The position numbers and the translations under genes were made by a program. From CALZJC01 sp963781065 (lineage in GTDB: Bacteria > Acidobacteriota > Thermoanaerobaculia > Multivoradales > JAHEKO01): a stretch of DNA of 64,000 bases. The stretch is from NCBI GenBank assembly GCA_963781065.1, contig CAWAET010000005.1, positions 310,001-374,000 of the forward strand, given 5' to 3'. The notes beneath the pieces were generated by a model that was given only the letters and a program-made list of their open reading frames with translations, had not been told where the DNA came from and searched no databases. This document shows positions 35,405-44,118 of this stretch, in pieces. Position 1 is the stretch's first letter, and each line of letters starts with the position of its first letter.

Positions 35405-36535
35405 GTGGCACGCACCGCACAAGACGGCTGGATCCGCCGCGCCCTGATCGCCCTCAACGGCTCGGAGGAGCTCCCGCGGGCGGCCGTCTGCCGGCTGGCG
35501 CAGGAGCTCGACGGCTGGGCCGGCCGCGGCGGCCGGCCGCCCGACGACCTCCCGTACGTGCCGCGGCAGCACCTGCAGACCGCCCGACGCGTGCTGCTCG
35601 ACGCCCGCGAGCTGGCCGGCCGCGAGGCCGACCGCGCCGCGGCCGCCGGCGCCCGGCTGCTGACCATCCTCGACGCCGGCTACCCGGCACCGCTGCGCGA
35701 GCTGGCGCTGCCGCCGCCGGTCCTCTACTGCCTCGGCGAGATCCCAGATCGACCGGCCACGGCCATCGTCGGCTCGCGCGCCGCCGACGCCTACGGCCGC
35801 GAGGCGGCCACCCGCTTCGCCCGCGAGCTGGCGGCGGCGGGCCTGACCATCGTCTCGGGGCTGGCGCGCGGGGTCGACAGCGCGGCCCACCGCGGCGCCC
35901 TGACGGCCGCGACGGGCCGCACGGTGGGTGTGCTCGGCTGCGGCCTCGACGTGGCCTATCCACCGGGCACCGATCGGCTGCGGCGCCAGATGGCCGAGCG
36001 CGGCGCGGTGGTCACCGAGTTCCCCTTCGGCACCACCCCCCAGCGGTGGAACTTCCCGATCCGTAACCGGATCATCGCGGCGCTCGCCTGCGGCACCCTG
36101 GTGGTCCAGGGCGAGGCCCGCAGCGGCTCGTTGATCACCGCCCGGCTGGCGCTGGAGCTGGGCCGTGACGTCTACGCCGTGCCCGGGCGGATCTTCGACA
36201 GCCGGTCGATCGGCCCCAACCAGCTGATCCGCGACGGCGCCCTGGCCGCCCAGAGCCCGCGGGACATCCTGGAGAGCCTGCCGCTGGCGGTGCGGGATCG
36301 CCTGCCGGCGGCCCCGCCGCCATCAGCGGCGACAGGCCGGGAGACGCCCGCCGGCGTCACCGGCGACGCGGCGCGATTGCTCGCCGCGCTGACGCCTGGC
36401 GAGCCGCTTTCACCCGAGGCTCTGGCCGCCGCGAGCGGCCTCGCCGCCGACCGCATCCTGGCGCTGCTGCTCGAGCTGGAGCTCGGCGGCCACATCCGCC
36501 GCGAGCCCGGCCCGGCCTGGTGCCGTCGGGGGTGA
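35405..36535 (+). CDS. dprA: DNA-processing protein DprA
   Basis: 376 residues from GTG. DprA binds incoming single-stranded DNA during transformation and loads RecA. The Rossmann-like core (about 110-300) shows VGSRAADAYGREAA, IVSGLARGVDSAAHRGAL, GVLGCGLDVAYPPG and PIRNRIIAALACGTLVVQGE, all family hallmarks. A C-terminal winged-helix DprA domain (about 320-376) ends LLLELELGGHIRREPG. It starts the conserved block dprA-topA-trmFO-xerC-hslVU. It diverges from the envelope operon. Confidence 0.94.
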   Translation: MARTAQDGWIRRALIALNGSEELPRAAVCRLAQELDGWAGRGGRPPDDLPYVPRQHLQTARRVLLDARELAGREADRAAAAGARLLTILDAGYPAPLRELALPPPVLYCLGEIPDRPATAIVGSRAADAYGREAATRFARELAAAGLTIVSGLARGVDSAAHRGALTAATGRTVGVLGCGLDVAYPPGTDRLRRQMAERGAVVTEFPFGTTPQRWNFPIRNRIIAALACGTLVVQGEARSGSLITARLALELGRDVYAVPGRIFDSRSIGPNQLIRDGALAAQSPRDILESLPLAVRDRLPAAPPPSAATGRETPAGVTGDAARLLAALTPGEPLSPEALAAASGLAADRILALLLELELGGHIRREPGPAWCRRG

Positions 36536-36549
36536 GAATCGGGGAGCGG

Positions 36550-36578
36550 TTGACTGCGGCCGGCTTTTTGTCCATGCT
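36550..36578 (+). promoter_or_regulatory. topA promoter
   Basis: TTGACT (36550-36555) and CATGCT (36573-36578) are separated by 17 bases, 66 bases upstream of the topA ATG. Confidence 0.55.
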
Positions 36579-36644
36579 CGGCGCCCCGCGGCGGCCTCCC
36601 CGGCATCACAGCGCCGCGCGGATAAACCCCCAAGAGACCTCGCC

Positions 36645-39275
36645 ATGAGCTCCCTCGTCATCGTCGAATCGCCTGCCAAGGCCAAGACCCTGGCCCGCAT
36701 CCTGGGCAAGGAGTACACCGTCGCGGCCAGCTACGGCCACGTCCGCGACCTGCCGCAGAGCGCCGACGAGATCCCGGCGCGGCTCAAGAAAGAGCCCTGG
36801 GCTCGGCTCGGCGTCGACGTCGACAGCGGGTTCAAGCCGCTGTACGTCATCCCGCGCGACAAGAAGAGGCACCTGGCGGAGCTCAAGAAGGCGCTGGCCA
36901 AGGCCGACGTGCTGCTGCTGGCCACTGACGAGGACCGCGAGGGCGAGTCGATCAGCTGGCACGTGGTCGAAGAGCTCAAGCCCAAGATCCCGGTGCGCCG
37001 CATCGTCTTCCACGAGATCACCGACGAGGCGATCCACGCCGCCCTCGAGCACCCGCGCGACATCGACGACAACCTGGTGCGGGCGCAGGAGAGCCGGCGG
37101 ATCGTCGACCGGCTGTTCGGCTACCAGCTGTCGCCGCTGCTGTGGCGCCGAGTCGCCAGCGGTCTGTCGGCCGGCCGGGTGCAGAGCGTCGCGGTGCGTC
37201 TGTGCGTCATGCGCGAGCGCGAGCGGCGCCGCTTCCGCGTCGCCGCCTACTGGGACGCCGAGGCCCGCTTCGCCGAGGGCTTCAGCACCCGGCTGGTGAG
37301 GCTGGCCGATCGGCGGCTGACGCGCGGGCAGGACTTCGAGCCCAACAGCGGCCAGCTCAAGAAAGGCAGCAAGGCGCTGTGGCTGCGCGACCGCGGCGAG
37401 GTCGAGTCGCTGATCGACGCCTGGCAGAGCCCCTGGCGGGTCAGCTCGGTCGAGGAGAAGCCGACGGTGCGCCGGCCGGCGCCGCCCTTCACCACCTCGA
37501 CGCTGCAGCAGGAGGCCAACCGCAAGCTGCGCTTTCCGGCGCGCAAGACCATGCGCATCGCCCAGCGGCTGTACGAGGGCATCGACGTCGGCGGCGACCG
37601 CGAGGGCCTGATCACCTACATGCGGACCGACTCGCTGACCCTGTCGAAGAAGGCCCTGGCCGAGGCCCAGGCGATGATCCGCGAACGCTACGGCGACGAG
37701 TACACAAAAGGGCCGCGCCAGTACAAGACCCGCGCCAAGGGCGCCCAGGAGGCGCACGAGGCGATCCGCCCGACGGTGATCGCGCGCCACCCCGAGCGGC
37801 TGCGCGACCACCTCGACCGGGACGAGCTGCGCCTCTACGACATGATCTGGAAGCGCACCGTCGCCAGCCAGATGTCGGAGGCGCGGCTCAAGCGGACCGC
37901 CGTCGAGATCACCGCCCCGGTCGGCGCCGATGCCGGCGCCGAGGCGCGCGAAGGCATCTTCGCCGCCAACGGCACGACCATCGAGTTCCCCGGTTTCCTG
38001 CGGGTCTATGTCGAGGGCTCGGACGATCCGCGCGCCGACCTCGCGGATCGCGAGCTGCTGCTGCCGCCCCTGGCGGTCGGCCAGGAGCTCACGCCGGCCG
38101 AGGTCGAGCCGGTGGGGCACGAGACGGTGCCGCCGGCCCGCTTCACCGAGGCCAGTCTGGTCAAGGAGCTCGAGGCCGAGGGCATCGGCCGGCCCTCGAC
38201 CTACGCCACCATCATCGACACGATCCAGCAGCGCGGCTACGTCGTCAAGCAGTCCAACGCCCTGGTGCCCACCTTCACCGCCCACGCGGTCACCCAGCTG
38301 CTCGAGAAGCACTTCCGCGAGTACGTCGACACCACCTTCACCGCCCGCATGGAAGAGGACCTCGACGAGATCGCCGAGGGCAAGCTCGACTGGCGCTCGC
38401 ACCTGGACGCCTTCTATTTCGGCAAGGGCACCGACTCCGACGGGCTCGAGACCCGCATCGCCAGCGAGCAGCCGCAGATGGACTACCCCAGCGTCGAGAT
38501 CGGCCTGCACCCGGAGACCGGCGGGCCGATCGTCGTCAAGGTGGGCCGCTGGGGGCCCTATCTGCAGCACACCGACGCGGAGGGCGAGAAGCAGATCGCC
38601 TCGGTCCCGGAGGAGGTGGCGCCGGCCGATCTCGGCGTCGAGCAGGCCGTCGAGATGCTCGAAAAGGCCAACCGCGGCCACCGGCTGCTGGGCCAGGACC
38701 CGGAGTCCGGCCTGCCGGTCTACCTCGCCCACGGCCGCTTCGGCCCCTACGTCCAGCTCGGCGAGACGCCCGAGGACCGCAAGGCGCCCAAGCCCAAGCG
38801 GGCCTCGCTGCCCAAGGGCCTCGACGAGCACGAGGCCGAGCTCGAGCGGGCGCTCGAGTGGCTGTCGCTGCCCCGCAGCCTGGGCGCCGACCCCGACGGC
38901 GAGGAGGTCGTCGCCACCACCGGCCGCTTCGGCCCGTACGTCAAGCGGGGCAAGGACACCCGCTCGTTGACCGACGAGGACGATGTCTACACGGTCGGGC
39001 TGGAGCGAGCGCTGGAGCTGCTGGCGCAGCCCAAGACCCGCGGCCGCAGAGCCACGCGGACGGTGCTCAAGGAGTTGGGCAAAGACGCCGCGGGCAAGGA
39101 GATCCAGCTGCTCGACGGCCGCTACGGTCCCTATCTGACCAACGGCGAGCTCAACGCCTCGCTGCCCAAGGGCACGGCGCCAGAGTCCCTGACTCCCGAG
39201 AGCGCCGCGACGCTACTGGCCGAGCGCGGCAAGGCGCCCAAACGCGGCCGCAAGGGCGGCGGGCGCAAGCGGTAG
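36645..39275 (+). CDS. topA: DNA topoisomerase I
   Basis: 876 residues. It relaxes negative supercoils. The Toprim domain begins SLVIVESPAKAKTLARIL with the metal-binding ATDEDREGES near residue 100. The active-site Tyr lies in GLITYMRTDSLTLS (about 325). The catalytic core continues to about 590. The C-terminus lacks CxxC zinc fingers; instead it has four copies of the GRFGPYVxxG type repeat (GRWGPYLQH, GRFGPYVQLG, GRFGPYVKRG, GRYGPYLTNG) and a basic tail (KRGRKGGGRKR). This architecture is known in several phyla. Confidence 0.96.
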   Translation: MSSLVIVESPAKAKTLARILGKEYTVAASYGHVRDLPQSADEIPARLKKEPWARLGVDVDSGFKPLYVIPRDKKRHLAELKKALAKADVLLLATDEDREGESISWHVVEELKPKIPVRRIVFHEITDEAIHAALEHPRDIDDNLVRAQESRRIVDRLFGYQLSPLLWRRVASGLSAGRVQSVAVRLCVMRERERRRFRVAAYWDAEARFAEGFSTRLVRLADRRLTRGQDFEPNSGQLKKGSKALWLRDRGEVESLIDAWQSPWRVSSVEEKPTVRRPAPPFTTSTLQQEANRKLRFPARKTMRIAQRLYEGIDVGGDREGLITYMRTDSLTLSKKALAEAQAMIRERYGDEYTKGPRQYKTRAKGAQEAHEAIRPTVIARHPERLRDHLDRDELRLYDMIWKRTVASQMSEARLKRTAVEITAPVGADAGAEAREGIFAANGTTIEFPGFLRVYVEGSDDPRADLADRELLLPPLAVGQELTPAEVEPVGHETVPPARFTEASLVKELEAEGIGRPSTYATIIDTIQQRGYVVKQSNALVPTFTAHAVTQLLEKHFREYVDTTFTARMEEDLDEIAEGKLDWRSHLDAFYFGKGTDSDGLETRIASEQPQMDYPSVEIGLHPETGGPIVVKVGRWGPYLQHTDAEGEKQIASVPEEVAPADLGVEQAVEMLEKANRGHRLLGQDPESGLPVYLAHGRFGPYVQLGETPEDRKAPKPKRASLPKGLDEHEAELERALEWLSLPRSLGADPDGEEVVATTGRFGPYVKRGKDTRSLTDEDDVYTVGLERALELLAQPKTRGRRATRTVLKELGKDAAGKEIQLLDGRYGPYLTNGELNASLPKGTAPESLTPESAATLLAERGKAPKRGRKGGGRKR

Positions 39276-39369
39276 GGAAGGCCGGTCGACACGGCACGGC
39301 GCCTGCCGCCGGCTTGGTTGACACGACATCACGCCACATGCGGCCCGGTCGACCGGCGGAACAGGAGGG

Positions 39370-39376
39370 TTAGACT
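39370..39376 (+). promoter_or_regulatory. -10-like box before trmFO
   Basis: TTAGACT ends 6 bases before the trmFO GTG; an AGGAGGG lies further upstream, too distant to be its ribosome-binding site. Positions good to about one base. Confidence 0.35.
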
Positions 39377-39382
39377 CGGACC

Positions 39383-40753
39383 GTGAGCGAACCCGTTACC
39401 GTCGTCGGCGGCGGCCTGGCCGGCTGCGAGTGCGCCTGGCAGCTGGCGCGGCGCGGCGTGCCGGTGGTGCTGTACGAGATGCGGCCGCGGCGCTCGACGC
39501 CGGCCCACAAGACCGGCGATCTGGCCGAGCTGGTGTGCTCGAACTCGCTCAGGAGCGACGACCCGCTGCACGCCTCGGGACTGCTCAAGCGCGAGATGGA
39601 GGCCTTGGGCTCGCTGATCGTGGGCGCCGCCCGTCGGGCGGCGGTGCCGGCCGGCAGCGCCCTGGCGGTCGACCGGGTGCGCTTCGCGGCGGCGGTCACC
39701 GGCGCCCTCGAGGCGGAGCCCGGGATCGAGATCCGCCGCGACGAGGTGCGCGAGCTGCCCGCCGGCGACGCCGTCCTGGCCACCGGGCCGCTGACCGCCG
39801 ACGAGCTGGCGGCACGGCTGGCCGAGCTGCTGGGCGGTGAGCACCTCTTCTTCTACGACGCCATCGCGCCGATCGTCGAGGGCGACAGCCTCGACCACTC
39901 GCCCCTTTTCTGGGGCTCCCGCTACGGCAAGGGCGGCGACGACTACCTCAACGCGCCGATGGACCGCGACGAGTACCTGGCCTTCCACCAGGCGGTGGTC
40001 GAGGCCGAGGTGCTGCCGCTGCACGAGTTCGAGCAGAACCTGTTCTTCGAAGGCTGCCTGCCGATCGAGGAGCTGGCGCGTCGCGGCGTCGACACCCTGC
40101 GCTTCGGGCCGATGAAACCGGTCGGCCTCACCGCGCCCGACGGCCGCCGCGGCTACGCCGTGGTGCAGCTGCGGCGCGAAAGCCTGGCCCACGACCACCT
40201 CAACCTGGTCGGCTTCCAGTCGCGGATGAAGTGGGGCGCGCAGCAGCGGGTCTTCGGGCTGATCCCCGGCTTCACCGGCGCGCGCTGGGTGCGGCTCGGC
40301 CAGATCCACCGCAACACCTTCATCGACTCGCCGCGCCACCTCGACCGCTTCTACCGCCTGAGCTGCCGGCCGCGACTGCGCCTCGCCGGCCAGATCACCG
40401 GTGTGGAGGGCTATCTCGAGTCGGCCGCCACCGGGCTGGCGGCGGGCCTCTATCTGGCGCTCGAGCGCGGCGGCGCCACCGCCGAGCCGCTGCCCGACAC
40501 CACCGCACTCGGCGCCCTGATGCGCCACCTGGCCGACACCGCCGCGAAGAGCTTCCAGCCGGCCAACGTCAACTACGGCCTCTTCCCCGACCTGCCGCGC
40601 AAGCTGCCGCGCAAGCTGCGCCGCCGGGCCCACGCCGAGCGCGCCGCCGCCGACCTGGCGGCCTGGGCCGCGCGCCAGGGGCTCGAGATGGTGACGGCGC
40701 CGGCGGCGGCGGCGGCCGGAGCCGGCGGCGCGGCCCAGGCGGAGACCCGGTGA
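39383..40753 (+). CDS. trmFO: Folate-dependent tRNA (uracil-54-C5)-methyltransferase
   Basis: 456 residues from GTG. TrmFO makes ribothymidine at position 54 of tRNA using methylene-THF and FADH2. The FAD-binding N-terminus is VVGGGLAGCECAWQLARRG, followed by the signature MRPRRSTPAHKTGD and LAELVCSNSLRSDDP. Later blocks RHLDRFYRL and ESAATGLAAGLYLAL are typical of the GidA/TrmFO family. It is followed at once by xerC (GTGA overlap), as in Firmicutes. The last about 20 residues are Ala/Gly-rich. Confidence 0.95.
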   Translation: MSEPVTVVGGGLAGCECAWQLARRGVPVVLYEMRPRRSTPAHKTGDLAELVCSNSLRSDDPLHASGLLKREMEALGSLIVGAARRAAVPAGSALAVDRVRFAAAVTGALEAEPGIEIRRDEVRELPAGDAVLATGPLTADELAARLAELLGGEHLFFYDAIAPIVEGDSLDHSPLFWGSRYGKGGDDYLNAPMDRDEYLAFHQAVVEAEVLPLHEFEQNLFFEGCLPIEELARRGVDTLRFGPMKPVGLTAPDGRRGYAVVQLRRESLAHDHLNLVGFQSRMKWGAQQRVFGLIPGFTGARWVRLGQIHRNTFIDSPRHLDRFYRLSCRPRLRLAGQITGVEGYLESAATGLAAGLYLALERGGATAEPLPDTTALGALMRHLADTAAKSFQPANVNYGLFPDLPRKLPRKLRRRAHAERAAADLAAWAARQGLEMVTAPAAAAAGAGGAAQAETR

Positions 40754-41685
40754 CGGGCCTGTTGCGCCGCTATCTGCGGCACCTCAGGGACGAGCGCAAC
40801 CTGTCGCCCAACACCCTGCGCGCCTACCGCCGCGACCTCGAGCGCTTCATCGCCTTCCTCGCCGCCGACTACCTGGGGCGCGAGGCGGCAACGCTGGCGC
40901 CGCGGGATGCCGACGCCCTGGCGGTGCGCTCCTATCTCGCCGGACTGGCCCGGACCGAGGTCGGCGCTCGCAGCCGGGCGCGCGCCCTGTCGGCGCTGCG
41001 CGGCTTCTTCCGCTACGCGGTGCGCGAAGGCGAGCGGCCCGACGACCCGACCGCCGGGGTGCCGGCCCCCCGACAGCCGCACCACCTGCCGCGGCATCTG
41101 CGACCGGGCGAGATCGAGCGGCTGCTCGAGGCGGCGGCGGGTGACGAGCCGCTGGCCCGGCGCGACCGGGCGCTGCTCGAGCTGCTCTACGCCTCGGGCC
41201 TGCGGGTCGGCGAGCTGGTGGGCCTCGACTGGGGCGACCTCGACCTCGAGGCCCGGGTGCTGCGGGTGCTCGGCAAGGGCGGCCGCGAGCGGATGGTGCC
41301 GTTCGGCCGGCCGGCCGCGGCGGCGCTCGGCCGCTGGCTCGAGAGCTGGCCCGGGCTGCGGGCCGGCGGCGACACCAGCGAGCCGATCTTCCTCAACCAC
41401 CGCGGCGGCCGGCTGACCGACCGCTCGGTGCGCCGCATCCTCGACCGCTATGTGCGGCAGGCGTCGCTGGCCGCCGGGGTCCACCCGCACACCCTGCGCC
41501 ACACCTTCGCCACCCATCTGCTGGAGGGCGGCGCGGATCTCAGGGCGATCCAGGAGCTGCTCGGCCACAGCTCGCTCTCCACCACCCAGAAGTACACCCA
41601 TCTCGAGCTCGACCGGCTGCTGTCGGTCTACCGCGAGTCGCATCCGCGGGCGCGCCGCCCGGGTGTGGCGGACGATGGCGGCTGA
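40750..41685 (+). CDS. xerC: Tyrosine recombinase XerC
   Basis: 311 residues from GTG overlapping the trmFO stop. It resolves chromosome dimers at dif sites, normally with a second recombinase. The N-terminal SAM-like core-binding domain includes LRDERNLSPNTLRAYRRDLE. Catalytic residues are visible: Arg in ASGLRVGELVGLDW, Lys in GKGGRERMVPF, HTLRHTFATHLLEGGADL with the His/Arg pair, LGHSSLSTTQKYTHL with His and the nucleophile Tyr. Genomic position next to trmFO and hslV matches the codV/xerC genes of Bacillus, so this is a housekeeping recombinase rather than a phage integrase. Confidence 0.93.
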   Translation: MTGLLRRYLRHLRDERNLSPNTLRAYRRDLERFIAFLAADYLGREAATLAPRDADALAVRSYLAGLARTEVGARSRARALSALRGFFRYAVREGERPDDPTAGVPAPRQPHHLPRHLRPGEIERLLEAAAGDEPLARRDRALLELLYASGLRVGELVGLDWGDLDLEARVLRVLGKGGRERMVPFGRPAAAALGRWLESWPGLRAGGDTSEPIFLNHRGGRLTDRSVRRILDRYVRQASLAAGVHPHTLRHTFATHLLEGGADLRAIQELLGHSSLSTTQKYTHLELDRLLSVYRESHPRARRPGVADDGG

Positions 41686-42220
41686 GGCGAAGCGGTTCCG
41701 CTGCTCGCCCGGCGGCCGCATCGCCGCCGGCCGGCGCCGCCTCAAGGGCCTGCTGGCGGCGGTGGCGCTGCTGATGGCGGCGGTGGCGGCCGCCACCTTC
41801 CTGGCCGACCGGCTGGTGCCGGCCCTGCTCGCCGGCGCGGTGGCCGCTCTGACGCTGTTCATCCTGCGGATGAGCGGCGACCTGGACCTGCTGCGGCTGG
41901 AGGTCACGCCGGAGTTGCTGACGGTGCAGAACCGGCGCCGGTGGCTGCGGCTGCCGTTGCCGGCGCTCGCCGCCCGCCGGCTGCGCCCCGACGAGATCGC
42001 CCACGTCGAGGGGCTGGCGACCGCCGGCGGCATCGTCGCCGGCAGCGGCGGCTTCGACTCCCACCGGCTGGGCGAGTTCGACCTCTACGCCAGCGACCTG
42101 GCCAACGCGGTGCTGGTCGAGAGCGAGGAGACCCGCCTCGTCGTGACCCCCGACGCCCCCGAGGAGTTCCTCGCCAGCCTGCCGATCGCCGCGGAAGCCG
42201 GTAGACTCTCCACCTCGTGA
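41675..42220 (+). CDS. Membrane protein with a PH-like domain, unknown function
   Basis: 181 residues from ATG 41675, overlapping xerC by 11 bases. Two membrane helices occupy about residues 24-68 (LLAAVALLMAAVAAATFLAD, VPALLAGAVAALTLFILR). The remainder is beta-rich and ends FDLYASDLANAVLVESEETR then LVVTPDAPEEFLASL, a pattern seen in bacterial PH-like domains. Cytoplasmic face is assumed. It is inserted between xerC and hslV, which are adjacent in Firmicutes. No specific role can be assigned. Confidence 0.7.
   Translation: MAAEAKRFRCSPGGRIAAGRRRLKGLLAAVALLMAAVAAATFLADRLVPALLAGAVAALTLFILRMSGDLDLLRLEVTPELLTVQNRRRWLRLPLPALAARRLRPDEIAHVEGLATAGGIVAGSGGFDSHRLGEFDLYASDLANAVLVESEETRLVVTPDAPEEFLASLPIAAEAGRLSTS
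42202..42207 (+). promoter_or_regulatory. -10-like box before hslV
   Basis: TAGACT inside the end of the upstream gene, 9 bases before the hslV GTG; it could give an internal near-leaderless start. Confidence 0.35.
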
Positions 42221-42753
42221 GCGAACTCCGCAGCACCACCGTCCTCATGGTCCGTCGCGGCGACGGCGTTTGCCTGGCCGGCGACGGCCAGGTGACGCTC
42301 AACAACACGGTGCTGAAGGCGGGCGCCCGCAAGGTCAAGCGAGCCGGCAAGGGCAAGGTGCTGGTCGGCTTTGCCGGCGGCGCCGCCGACGGCCTGGCCC
42401 TGTTCGGCCGGTTCGAGAGCAAGCTGGACGAGTTTCAGGGCAACTTCGAGCGGGCCGTGGTCGAGCTGGCCAAGGACTGGCGCACCGACCGGGTGCTGCG
42501 CCAGCTGCAGGCGCAGATGATCGTCGCCGACCGCGAGAAGAGCTTCCTGGTGTCGGGCAACGGCGACCTGCTGCAGCCCGACGACGACGGCCTGCTGTCG
42601 ATCGGCTCGGGGTCCGGCTTCGCCCTCGCCGCCGCCCGCGCGTTGCTGCGCCACACCGAGCTGCCGGCGGCCGAGATCGCCCGCGAGGCGATGCGGATCG
42701 CGGCCGAGATCTGCGTCTTCACCAACGATCGCCTGACCCTGGAAGAGCTGTGA
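42217..42753 (+). CDS. hslV: ATP-dependent protease, proteolytic subunit HslV
   Basis: 178 residues from GTG. HslV is the N-terminal-nucleophile peptidase of the HslUV complex. The catalytic Thr follows a short propeptide (SELRSTTVLMVRRGDGVCLA), and the family block KVLVGFAGGAADGLALFGRF is intact. The C-terminus EICVFTNDRLTLEEL is canonical. It overlaps hslU by 4 bases (GTGA). Start chosen because it overlaps the preceding stop and matches the family length. Confidence 0.95.
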   Translation: MSELRSTTVLMVRRGDGVCLAGDGQVTLNNTVLKAGARKVKRAGKGKVLVGFAGGAADGLALFGRFESKLDEFQGNFERAVVELAKDWRTDRVLRQLQAQMIVADREKSFLVSGNGDLLQPDDDGLLSIGSGSGFALAAARALLRHTELPAAEIAREAMRIAAEICVFTNDRLTLEEL

Positions 42754-44118
42754 AACCGCTTACCGCCGAAACCCCGGCCGCGCCCGCCGAGGGGGGCCGT
42801 CTCGAGAACCTGCCGCCGCGGCGCATCGTCGCCGAGCTGGACAAGTACGTCATCGGCCAGGACCGGGCCAAACGGGCGGTCGCCATCGCGCTGCGCAACC
42901 GCTGGCGCCGGCAGCAGCTCGAGCCCGCACTGGCCGAAGAGGTGATGCCCAAGAACATCCTGATGATCGGCCCCACCGGCGTTGGCAAGACCGAGATCGC
43001 CCGCCGCCTGGCGCGGCTGGCGGGGGCGCCGTTCCTCAAGCTCGAGGCGAGCAAGTTCACCGAGGTGGGCTATGTCGGGCGCGACGTCGAGTCGATGATT
43101 CGCGACCTGGTGGAGTTCGCCGTGGTCATGGTGCGCGACGAGCGCCGGCAGGCGATGCAGACGACCGCCGCCGAGCGGGCCGAGAACCGCCTGCTGGAGC
43201 TGCTGGTGCCGCCGCCGACCGATGACGCCGAGGATGACCTCAAGACGACGCGCGAGAAGTTCCGCCGCAAGCTGCGCACCGGCGGACTCGACGAGCGCCA
43301 GGTCGAGATCGAGGTGGCCGAGTCGTCGGCGCCCAGCTTCGAGATGTTCACGCCGCAGGGCGTCGAGGAGGTGGGGATCAACCTGAAGGAGATGCTGCCG
43401 GGCATCTTCAACCGCTCGAGCAAACAGATGGTGACGGTCGCCGAGGCGCGCGAGCTCCTCGAGCAGCAGGAGAGCGACAAGCTGATCGACCGCCAGCAGG
43501 TGCAGCGCGAGGCGCGGCACCGGGTCGAGCAGGCGGGGCTGATCTTTCTCGACGAGATCGACAAGGTGGCCGGGCGCGAAGGCGGCCAGGGGCCGGACGT
43601 CTCGCGCGAGGGGGTGCAGCGCGACCTGCTGCCGATCGTCGAGGGCACCACGGTGGCCACCAAGTACGGCCCGGTGCAAGACCGACCACATCCTGTTCAT
43701 CGCCGCCGGCGCCTTCCACGTCTCCAAGCCCTCCGATCTGATCCCCGAGCTGCAGGGCCGCTTTCCGATCCGCGTCGAGCTCGACGCGCTGAGCCAGGAG
43801 GACTTCGTGCGCATCCTCACCGAGCCCAAGAACGCGCTCACCCGCCAGTACGCCGCGCTGCTCGGCACCGAGGGCGTCACCCTGGATTTCTCCGAGGACG
43901 CGGTGCACGAGATCGCCCGGCTTGCCGTCGAGGTCAACTCGAGCACCGAGAACATCGGTGCCCGGCGCCTCGCCACCCTGATGGAGCGAATGCTCGAAGA
44001 GGTCTCCTTCGCCGCGCCCGAGATGGACGGCGTGCGGGTGGAGATCGACGCCGCCTACGTCGACCGCGCGCTGGCCGACATCGTCGAGGACCAGGACTTG
44101 AGTCGCTATGTGCTCTGA
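42750..44118 (+). pseudogene. hslU: HslU unfoldase, interrupted by a one-base frameshift
   Basis: HslU is the AAA+ ATPase that feeds HslV. From GTG 42750 the frame codes for a normal N-terminus: ELDKYVIGQDRAKRAVAIAL, Walker A IGPTGVGKTEIARR, Walker B LIFLDEIDKVAG. After TVATKYGPV the frame breaks near 43677 (GTG C AAG ACC). The continuation in the next frame, KTDHILFIAAGAFHVSKPSD, the sensor and the C-terminus SRYVL ending at 44118 are all intact. Removing one base restores about 455 residues, the family length. The rest is undamaged, so a recent mutation or a sequencing error is likely. Confidence 0.88.

Noticed and set aside
40750..41685. XerC as an integrase marking a mobile island
   Set aside because: Its neighbours trmFO and hslV are the housekeeping context of chromosomal xerC; no attachment repeats are seen.
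43660..43700. Programmed frameshift in hslU
   Set aside because: No slippery heptamer or downstream structure is evident, and HslU is not known to use frameshifting; mutation or error is simpler.
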